DNA of 7,643 nucleotides from Clostridia bacterium (GTDB taxonomy: Bacteria; Bacillota; Clostridia; Peptostreptococcales; Anaerovoracaceae), in NCBI GenBank assembly GCA_900754805.1, contig CAAEEE010000142.1:1-7643 (forward strand). The letters run 5' to 3'. Position numbers and translations under genes: made by a program. Below, in pieces: positions 1 through 6,438 of the stretch (the first letter of the stretch is position 1; each line of letters starts with the position of its first letter). Below the pieces are notes generated by a model, which was not told the origin of the DNA, did not search any database, and saw nothing but the letters and a program-made list of their open reading frames with translations.

Positions 1-3000
1 GCGTGCTTCCCTCTTCTCTGTAGCGAAGTACGGCGGTTCCCTTATTGGAGCCAATCTGCTTCAAGCTGTGCGTTTTTGGAATTGAAACATCGAATACAGC
101 AGTGCTGAAGCCCTGTCTTACCTCTACAATTGCTTGTGGAAGTACAAACCGCAAACTATCGTCCATAACTTTGGAGATATAAGTTAAATGCTTCGGTAAT
201 AAATCCGGTCCTGCTGCGGAGCAGCTACACTGTGCTCCGTGTGGGAATTTAACAATATTCCGATTCGTATCAATGCTCCAGCTTCCGCAAGGGTAAACTG
301 ATTTATTAAGCTGGTCGGATGCATATCCGGAACCACTCTGAACGCCATAGTGTTCTCCGTCTGTAAGATATTTCATTCCGTACTTTCCATCATCATAATA
401 CAGTCTGAGTTCGCATTTAAGCGTTCCGCTGCCGGCTAAATCTAAAAGTTCCGATGCAGATACTTCTGCGCTTTCTTCATATTCATCATGCTCGCTTCCG
501 TCCGGGTCGGTGACACTGACGGTAGAACCGTCCTGAAGCGTCAACGGTATAACAATCTCTTTTCCACCTTTTGAGAAAACTGCTGCAGCAAGTGCAAGTG
601 AGCTTCTACTGCCTCCGTCTGCGCGGAACTTGAAGCTTATATTGATAACCTGATTGTTCGAAACCTGAAGATTTTGTTCTGTGCACTGCACTTTAACCGC
701 AGGAAGAACAGAATCTTCATTCATTAAGCTGACATTTCTCGTTGTCTTGCCGTCAAGCACACATCTTACTACAAGCTTCTGGCTTAAATCTGTTTTTAAT
801 TGCATATAGCCGCTGCTTGCAAGAGTACGCGCAATCGCCGATGTATCTGTGATGCTTCCCAGCCTGCAGCTTAGCAAACTACTGTTTCCATTATAGAAGT
901 TAAGCTTAGTTGCCGTGGTATCTTCGTTATTGTCCGCGTATTCCAAAGCCGCGTCTACATCTCTATATTTAACATATAGAATATCCTCTGTGTGGCTTTC
1001 TGTACTGCCTTCCCACGGCAGTACCCAAAATACGGGCTCTTCTTTTTCAATTAAGCCTTTATATAAAATCTTGCCCGGAATTGACGCACCATCAATGAAA
1101 TCATCCGGATAGCTCATCGGTGTGTCAGGTTTGTCGTCATATGTAACATATTTAAGCTTAACCTGTGTTTCAACCGTAAATTTTTCTCCTCTTCCGACAC
1201 TTCTGTCACCCTTTCCTTTTATATTTAAGAAAAAGTTCCACTCAGGAAGCAGATTTGCCGGGTCAGTCGCTTCAAGGCTCGGGTCGTATGTATCGTAATT
1301 CATCCATCCCGAATCCGCGACAACATTATTACTTTTGTCTCTTACGGTATATTTCACTGCGGACGAATGTTTCGCCAGTGAGTCCGCACCTCGGAAAGCA
1401 AAACCGACTTCGGTGTTATCGTCAATATCCGCCCACAAAGGGTCACTAAGTATGGTCTCGTCGAAATTGCTGTTTTCACTGTTGTATGCCTCCGGATCGT
1501 TGTTCCGCTTACTTTCAGCTACGTATTTCGTTATATTCCTGCAGGTATATTCATCTTCACTCGGAAAAGGCGGAATAATGTGATTAATGGTAACCTCAAT
1601 ATAGCGATCCGCATCGTCTCCTGTATAGCTATCTGTCGTTCCAATCGGAATAATATTATTGTTTTCGTAAAGTTTATCGCTGCCTCCGTTTCCGAAGGTA
1701 TAGTCCATTGCTGCAGTTACCTTTACAAAGAATGTCTGTCCTTGATATTCCGTAAGGTCGTCTGCTGTCAAGCCAAACATGGACTCATCCAAGGTAATCG
1801 CATAGCTATCCGGATTTCCGCTTCCTGATTCCAGATAGGCACCTGTCCAGAAATCAGATGAAAATCTCCAATTTTCCGCTCCCGGATAGGAAGCGCCCAA
1901 ATGTACAATTGCTTCTGATAAATCTTTGTACGGTGTATCCGCCGGTCCTGCCTCAGGATGATCAGAATCTTTTGGAGCGTAGATGGCAAATCTCAGGAAA
2001 GACAATGATTTTCCCGTAAAATGCCCCATATTCTCCAATCCCGGAATATTTGAAGAAATCTGCGCGGCTTTCTCCTCCTGCTGCTGATCGGATGCTTTAA
2101 ATACTACATTGACCGAAAATGCCGTATTTTTACTTATGTTTTCTCTCCCCTCCACATAGAGCGGCGAATATACTTTCGTCGTAAAGCTGTCATTTCCGAT
2201 TACTTTATCTAAATAGGACTTGCCATTGTACTGCATATGAGCTGCAGTCACCGTGATAGTATACGGAGTTTCCTTTCGCAGTCCTTTAATTGCGTATGGA
2301 ATTTCATAAACCCCGTTCGTGCTTCCAAGCTGCAGCATATCATTATCCACGATAATCTCTCCGCTTTTAATTTCGCCGTCAATCTCGAGATTGGAAGCAT
2401 AAGTTATTTTGAGGCCATACCCGTAGCTGCTGTCGATTACATTATTCGGGTCTTTTATAATCAAAGTTCCCTCAATGGTCGAAGCCGTCAGTTGATAACT
2501 GTTATATTCATTAGAGAATGTTGGCCATACGGATTCTCCTGCATTGAATATTTCACTCAATGGGCTTCCATATTCAACAGTTTCATCGTTGTTATAGAAA
2601 ATTGCTACAATTCGCGCGACATAATCCGTATAGGTACGTATCTTTTCTCCGTCAATCGGCACCTCTATTGATGAGGCCTTTTCTTTATCAACACTTATAA
2701 TCGGATCGCCGCTGAAACTGTAGTCCTTGCCATCGGCACTAACGGTTACCTGTGTTGCTTCATATATTTCATAGCGAATGCTGCTGATTCCGTTATCGGG
2801 ATCAGAAATTGTGCTTGGTGAAATAATGAAGGAATTGCTTATTTCCTGATGTACAACCTTCGGCTTTCCAATTTCCGGTGCTTTCTTCAAAGTCATAAAT
2901 TTCTGAACAGGGAAGGAGTTAGATGGAATAATGCTTACGTCTGTTCCCTCCGTCAGAGACATGACTCTTATCTGCATATAGTAAACACTGTTTCTGTCCA

Positions 3001-4582
3001 GACCGCCGAACATTACAGGAACCTTATCACCTTCATTTAAATCGCTTACTTTAAAAGCTCCTGTATCACTATCGTATTCTCTGCCTTCTTCATCAATCGG
3101 CGTTCCGTGTCCTAAAAGGTTTAAATCCTTGTCATAATATAAAATACTTACTGTCTCGATTGCGCTTTCCTTTTCTTTTATCAAATCAAGCACAATATAG
3201 TCTTCTGTGGAATATTTCTTTTCCAATTTAACGCCAAAAGATAAGGTTCTGAAGACTTTTTTATAAACGTCCTGTGTAACCGGCTCTGCCTGCGTACCGC
3301 TGGTATAGGTTGAAGAAAATACCAGAACATATTCCGTATCCTGTTTCAGAATGTCACATCTTAAATCAAATGCCTGTGCCAGCGTTCCGTCCGCATAAAT
3401 ATCCTTTTTCCATATTTCAGCTCCTGTCGTAGCATCCAATATTGAAACTGTCGTGCCTGTTACATTACATGCGTTACTGTCATAACTAACAGCCGCCTTC
3501 ATTCCAAATGCTGAAGGATCAATCTCTGCTGTAAATTGCGGCATCGTTTCCGGGTTGAAAACGACATCACTGTTATCCGCGTCCTCTCCCGCACTGCCCG
3601 GCGCGCCGGCTCTTCCTGAAGAACCCGAGGAACCCGCACTTCCATTACTTCCGTTTGTTCCGTTCTCGCCCACACTTCCGGCTTCGCCTGCTTCGCCCGG
3701 ATCACCTGCTTCGCCTTGTGTTCCGTCAATACCCGGTTCCGCATCATCGCCATCCGGACCATCTTCGCCGTCTTGTACATCCATATTAATCGTCGGCTGT
3801 TCAATCTTTTCATTTTTGTATTCTTCATCCGGAATAATCTCAATATTATCATCCGAATCAATGAGCATCTGTGTCAGATTCATCAGAACAACTTCCCCAT
3901 CGCTGACATTTTTGCTTCCCATATAAATTCTTTTTCCGTTGGATAATTCAAGATAAGCATCAGAAGAAACGGTACTGTAAGTACCGTCCTGATTTACCAA
4001 ATATACAACGCCTTCATCACGATAGAGAAGCTCCACATAGCCATCAAAGCTCTGCTGCGCTTCCTCTGATATGCAAAGATCAATGTTAGGAGAAACCAGC
4101 ATATACTGGTTGTCCGAAATTTTCCAAATAAAATTCGTCAGATTTACCGTCTCTCCTGCATTTGAGATTTGATACCCGTCTCCTGCCTTTTCAACAACAC
4201 TGCGTGTTGATACGGAGTAATAGCTGATCTGCTGTTCTTCCAGTGCATCAGTATCCATAATAACACTCTTCGCCAATCCGTTCATCGAGCCTGTCTGATA
4301 ATGCACGAAATTTCTTTGGTCAGCAGCCACCTTTTTCCCATCCGTATTTTTGAATACTATTTTTTCCGGATATTTTTTTGCAAACTTTTCTCCTTTATTA
4401 AAATAGTATTGGACATTAACGGAGTCGTCCGGTGTTTCTTCTTCTGCCATAGTTAGTATATATCCATCATCAATGAACTGTGACGACGCAAAACCGTAAC
4501 TTTGGGATACTAAAAAAACTATTACTGCTAACACAATCGCTGCCGAGACAGCTACAGTTATTATCGTTCTTTTCTTACTCAC
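1..4582 (-). CDS. Giant N-terminally anchored surface protein with collagen-like block and Fn3-like repeats (3' partial)
   Basis: The frame is open for 1527 codons from GTG 4582 to the left edge with no stop, so the protein is longer than 1,527 residues. Residues 2-5 (SKKR) and the hydrophobic stretch about 6-26 form a signal anchor or signal peptide; a cut near GFA-SS (32-33) is possible. A head of about 240 residues follows, with short strand-like motifs such as YLVNQDGTYSTVSSDAYLEL, and shows no family I can name. Residues 272-334 are 21 consecutive triplets, 20 of them Gly-X-Y. Beta-rich segments then follow at about 347-446, 447-566, 568-680 and 685-805. Several carry Fn3-like 'L..x.xY.x.I.V' strands (for example LDRNSVYYMQIRV and LRKETPYTITVTAA). 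Residues 806-1527 are also beta-rich, without catalytic motifs I recognise. Cysteines are few. An extracellular structural or adhesive role is inferred. The C-terminus is missing, so a sortase or other wall anchor cannot be judged. Promoter and ribosome binding site lie just upstream. Confidence 0.9.
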   Translation of the reverse strand, partial: MSKKRTIITVAVSAAIVLAVIVFLVSQSYGFASSQFIDDGYILTMAEEETPDDSVNVQYYFNKGEKFAKKYPEKIVFKNTDGKKVAADQRNFVHYQTGSMNGLAKSVIMDTDALEEQQISYYSVSTRSVVEKAGDGYQISNAGETVNLTNFIWKISDNQYMLVSPNIDLCISEEAQQSFDGYVELLYRDEGVVYLVNQDGTYSTVSSDAYLELSNGKRIYMGSKNVSDGEVVLMNLTQMLIDSDDNIEIIPDEEYKNEKIEQPTINMDVQDGEDGPDGDDAEPGIDGTQGEAGDPGEAGEAGSVGENGTNGSNGSAGSSGSSGRAGAPGSAGEDADNSDVVFNPETMPQFTAEIDPSAFGMKAAVSYDSNACNVTGTTVSILDATTGAEIWKKDIYADGTLAQAFDLRCDILKQDTEYVLVFSSTYTSGTQAEPVTQDVYKKVFRTLSFGVKLEKKYSTEDYIVLDLIKEKESAIETVSILYYDKDLNLLGHGTPIDEEGREYDSDTGAFKVSDLNEGDKVPVMFGGLDRNSVYYMQIRVMSLTEGTDVSIIPSNSFPVQKFMTLKKAPEIGKPKVVHQEISNSFIISPSTISDPDNGISSIRYEIYEATQVTVSADGKDYSFSGDPIISVDKEKASSIEVPIDGEKIRTYTDYVARIVAIFYNNDETVEYGSPLSEIFNAGESVWPTFSNEYNSYQLTASTIEGTLIIKDPNNVIDSSYGYGLKITYASNLEIDGEIKSGEIIVDNDMLQLGSTNGVYEIPYAIKGLRKETPYTITVTAAHMQYNGKSYLDKVIGNDSFTTKVYSPLYVEGRENISKNTAFSVNVVFKASDQQQEEKAAQISSNIPGLENMGHFTGKSLSFLRFAIYAPKDSDHPEAGPADTPYKDLSEAIVHLGASYPGAENWRFSSDFWTGAYLESGSGNPDSYAITLDESMFGLTADDLTEYQGQTFFVKVTAAMDYTFGNGGSDKLYENNNIIPIGTTDSYTGDDADRYIEVTINHIIPPFPSEDEYTCRNITKYVAESKRNNDPEAYNSENSNFDETILSDPLWADIDDNTEVGFAFRGADSLAKHSSAVKYTVRDKSNNVVADSGWMNYDTYDPSLEATDPANLLPEWNFFLNIKGKGDRSVGRGEKFTVETQVKLKYVTYDDKPDTPMSYPDDFIDGASIPGKILYKGLIEKEEPVFWVLPWEGSTESHTEDILYVKYRDVDAALEYADNNEDTTATKLNFYNGNSSLLSCRLGSITDTSAIARTLASSGYMQLKTDLSQKLVVRCVLDGKTTRNVSLMNEDSVLPAVKVQCTEQNLQVSNNQVINISFKFRADGGSRSSLALAAAVFSKGGKEIVIPLTLQDGSTVSVTDPDGSEHDEYEESAEVSASELLDLAGSGTLKCELRLYYDDGKYGMKYLTDGEHYGVQSGSGYASDQLNKSVYPCGSWSIDTNRNIVKFPHGAQCSCSAAGPDLLPKHLTYISKVMDDSLRFVLPQAIVEVRQGFSTAVFDVSIPKTHSLKQIGSNKGTAVLRYREEGST
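3581..3769 (-). repeat. Collagen-like Gly-X-Y block (21 triplets)
   Basis: Residues 272-334 of the giant protein run as unbroken triplets from GED GPD GDD to GSA GED. Only one lacks glycine (AEP, the fourth), and it keeps the register. The first half is acidic (GEA, GDP, GED), the middle is Ser/Asn-rich (GTN, GSN, GSS), and proline is scarce. Bacterial collagen-like proteins of this type can form trimeric triple helices without hydroxyproline. The GEA GDP GEA GEA stretch (3680-3715) is also a near-perfect 9-bp DNA repeat that could change in copy number. The block sits between the head and the beta-rich stalk, suggesting a trimerising neck or spacer. Confidence 0.85.
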
Positions 4583-4626
4583 TTGAAACTCCTTTTCATA
4601 TCTCACACAGTTATAATTTCAAAGTG
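4580..4626 (-). promoter_or_regulatory. Inverted repeat that pairs the GTG start codon
   Basis: In the leader RNA, CACTTTGAAA (4626 to 4617) can pair with TTTCAAGTG (4588 to 4580), forming nine base pairs with one bulged U. The GTG start codon sits at the foot of the stem, while the AAGGAG ribosome binding site lies in the 28-nt loop. The stem is AU-rich with a large loop, so its stability is marginal. It could modulate initiation, for instance with temperature or a bound factor. That role is inferred. Confidence 0.4.
4589..4594 (-). promoter_or_regulatory. Ribosome binding site of the giant surface-protein gene
   Basis: AAGGAG lies 6 nt before the GTG at 4582 and fixes that codon as the start. 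Another in-frame GTG eight codons upstream has no such site, and an in-frame TGA at 4619-4621 closes the frame above that. Confidence 0.85.
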
Positions 4627-4656
4627 TAATTCGCTAAAAATAGAAAAGACAAAATA

Positions 4657-4685
4657 AATATTTTATCCATAATATAGTTCGTCAA
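4657..4685 (-). promoter_or_regulatory. Possible second, weaker promoter in the leader
   Basis: TTGACG (4680-4685) is a good -35 match. The box 17 bases downstream, AATATT (4657-4662), is only a fair -10. The surrounding DNA is very AT-rich, so chance matches are likely. Confidence 0.25.
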
Positions 4686-4716
4686 CTAAAGAAAGCGTAC
4701 ATATTTTGTTTCGTTT

Positions 4717-4745
4717 ATGATACCACTTTTTGGAATGGTGGGCAA
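4717..4745 (-). promoter_or_regulatory. Sigma-A-type promoter with extended -10 for the giant surface-protein gene
   Basis: The -35 is TTGCCC (4740-4745) and the -10 is TATCAT (4717-4722), separated by exactly 17 bases. TGG directly precedes the -10, giving the extended TGn element. Transcription should start near 4710, leaving a leader of about 127 nt before the GTG. This promoter makes the third gene at least partly independent of the two genes upstream. Confidence 0.65.
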
Positions 4746-4748
4746 CAC

Positions 4749-4796
4749 TTTTCATTGTTTTTTTGTAATATTTCCTTATTTTTCGCGCTTCTTTTT
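4749..4796 (-). promoter_or_regulatory. Phased A-tracts upstream of the giant-gene promoter
   Basis: On the minus strand, A-tracts occur at 4792-4796, 4779-4783, 4771-4773, 4758-4764 and 4749-4752. Their centres are about 13, 9, 11 and 10.5 bases apart, close to one helical turn, and they end directly upstream of the -35 box. Such tracts bend DNA and can act as UP elements for RNA polymerase. The activity is inferred. Confidence 0.45.
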
Positions 4797-4815
4797 GTTC
4801 TTTATTTATGTGCAA

Positions 4816-6438
4816 TTAGACATAGTTTGCCGGATTTACATTTGCTCCGTTTACAAATACCTCAAAGTGACAGTGTGGACCGGTACTTCTTCCCGTGCTT
4901 CCCACAGCGGCAATCGTCTGCCCCTTGTATACCTGCTGACCGGCACTTACATAAAGCGCACTGCAGTGTGCATACAATGTCTTAATATTTCCGCCATGGT
5001 CAATCATGATTCGCATGCCATATGCTCCCGACCAGCCTGCCGAAATAACGGTGCCGCCGTCAGCTGCATGGATTGGGGTTCCTGTCGAAGCTGCGTAGTC
5101 AAGACCGTAATGCATTCTGCCCCATCTTGGCCCATATCCTCTGTATACTCCTACAGCGACAGGACGTTGAAGCTGTCCGGTTCCCTTCTTAGGCGGAACT
5201 TTCTTCGTGCCCTTAATGACGATTTTGCTTACCGGCTGCTTGATGATTTCTTTGTTTAAATCTTTTCTGGATACGGTCTTGCCGTTTTCCTTCACGAGTC
5301 TTGCCGTAATCTTCGCCTTACCATTGGAACCGGCTCTCTGGACGATTTTTTCTCCTTCATAATAGCTGCTCGACTTCTGATACTCTGTCTTGTATTTTAC
5401 TTTTTCGGCAAATGTCGCAACTTCTACGGTTCTTACCGTCAGAAGCGGAACTTCTTCCTGCGTTACAAACTTATCTCCAATGTGTAAGACTGTATTTTCA
5501 CTGATGTTTGGATTCATTTTCTTCAGTTCATTGAATGTAACGCCAAGTTTTTCACAGATACCATACAGGGTATCTCCAGATTTTACTTCATAGGTCGATT
5601 CCTGCTGTCTGCCGCTCTTAATTTTCTTAATCGTGGCATTCTTACTGCTGATTCCGGCGAGTGTCGTATCATACGGCTGAATTTTTACCTCTTCCTTGAA
5701 GCTTACTTCTTCGTATTTTTTTCCTGATCCCGTCTTCGCATAGATATCTTTGATTGACTGCAGAACTTCCTCTGCAATTTTTTGGCTTTCTACAGTTGCG
5801 ATGAGCTCGCCGTCAACAACGATTGCGTATGCCTGCGCCTGAATATCACCCATATAGGTAAAGCGCTTCAAAACCGTATCCGCATCATCAATCTCTTTGC
5901 CTATGGAAATTACAGGTCTGAATGTGATATCTGTATCTGCATTGATGGAAATATTCGAGCCATATTCATGCGAAAGCTCTTCACTTATCAAATCGAGAAT
6001 TTCCAAAACATCGCGCTGTTCGCTTACAATTCCGAGTGCTCTGCCGTTATACGAATATTCATAGTCGGTACTCGAAGCATAAATTGCTACCATTCCCACC
6101 AGAACGACCAGACCGATTGCGGAATGCTTCAGAATTGATTTTCCGTTCTCCAGTATACGGATTCGCGTATCATGCGCATTCCTTGCAAAGGAGACAAAGG
6201 TTCTCCATGCCGCCCACGAAATTAGATCCGCAAGCTTGTCGTATCCGACAACCGCTGCTGCCGTTACATTCCAAATTCCTTCCTTTCCATCCTGAAGAAT
6301 TTCCTCCGCTTCATCCAAAATTTCGTCTGATGCGGTTATAATACTTGCACATAAGTCCCAAATTGAAAACTCTGCCTTTCCGTCTTTCGGCTTTTTTTCT
6401 TTTTTCGTCCTTATTTTTTTTCTGTTGAATTTAGCCAT
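4816..6438 (-). CDS. Membrane-anchored LysM-G5-M23 peptidoglycan endopeptidase
   Basis: The protein has 540 residues and probably cleaves peptide cross-bridges or stem peptides of peptidoglycan outside the membrane. A Lys/Arg-rich start is followed by about 100 cytoplasmic residues rich in amphipathic helices. Next come one transmembrane helix (about 105-123, AIGLVVLVGMVAIYASS), a membrane-proximal region (about 125-280), LysM (about 282-326, YEVKSGDTLYGICEKLGV), G5 (about 332-411) and a C-terminal M23 domain (about 437-540). The M23 zinc ligands are visible: His443 and Asp447 in HYGLD and His524 in HCH, with His491 (YAH) and His522 as the catalytic pair. The domain is therefore expected to be active. 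ATG 6438 is chosen over the in-frame ATG 6477 because AGGAGAGG lies 7 nt upstream of it and the extra 13 residues would be an unusual N-terminus. The gene overlaps the DnaD gene by 28 bp, which implies coupled translation. Domain order and length fit clostridial wall hydrolases; the cleaved bond cannot be read from the sequence. Confidence 0.95.
   Translation of the reverse strand: MAKFNRKKIRTKKEKKPKDGKAEFSIWDLCASIITASDEILDEAEEILQDGKEGIWNVTAAAVVGYDKLADLISWAAWRTFVSFARNAHDTRIRILENGKSILKHSAIGLVVLVGMVAIYASSTDYEYSYNGRALGIVSEQRDVLEILDLISEELSHEYGSNISINADTDITFRPVISIGKEIDDADTVLKRFTYMGDIQAQAYAIVVDGELIATVESQKIAEEVLQSIKDIYAKTGSGKKYEEVSFKEEVKIQPYDTTLAGISSKNATIKKIKSGRQQESTYEVKSGDTLYGICEKLGVTFNELKKMNPNISENTVLHIGDKFVTQEEVPLLTVRTVEVATFAEKVKYKTEYQKSSSYYEGEKIVQRAGSNGKAKITARLVKENGKTVSRKDLNKEIIKQPVSKIVIKGTKKVPPKKGTGQLQRPVAVGVYRGYGPRWGRMHYGLDYAASTGTPIHAADGGTVISAGWSGAYGMRIMIDHGGNIKTLYAHCSALYVSAGQQVYKGQTIAAVGSTGRSTGPHCHFEVFVNGANVNPANYV
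6391..6420 (-). other. Two slippery A-rich heptamers at the gene overlap
   Basis: The DnaD frame ends GAA AAA AAA TAA, giving an in-phase A_AAA_AAA heptamer (6414-6420) directly before the stop. A -1 slip there enters the M23 frame exactly. About 16 bases further on, the M23 frame reads GAA AAA AAG, an in-phase A_AAA_AAG heptamer (6391-6397) of the kind used in E. coli dnaX. It is followed closely by a small CCG-AAAGA-CGG stem; a -1 slip there meets a stop after about 27 codons. Both may simply reflect lysine codons in the basic N-terminus, so function is unproven. Confidence 0.3.

Noticed and set aside
3499..3861. Minus-strand frame of 120 residues rich in Arg and Met.
   Set aside because: It is an off-frame shadow of the giant gene across the collagen block, which is clearly read in the other frame.
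3555..3926. Plus-strand frame rich in Pro, Ser and Ala.
   Set aside because: It is the antisense of the Gly-X-Y block: glycine GGN codons read backwards give proline. It has no ribosome binding site and lies wholly inside the giant gene.
4723..4742. Short CCAC/GTGG inverted repeat in the promoter spacer.
   Set aside because: The four-base arms and the position between -35 and -10 fit chance; the direct AAAAGTG repeats explain the region better.
4600..4815. Possible intrinsic terminator after the M23 gene.
   Set aside because: No GC-rich stem followed by a T-run is visible on the minus strand. The T-rich stretches near 4635-4660 follow only AT-only, unstable repeats.
4717..5259. Plus-strand frame of 180 residues with a hydrophobic start.
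   Set aside because: It covers the promoter region and the catalytic end of the M23 gene in antisense. Its hydrophobic start comes from the A-tracts read as T-rich codons, and no family is recognisable.
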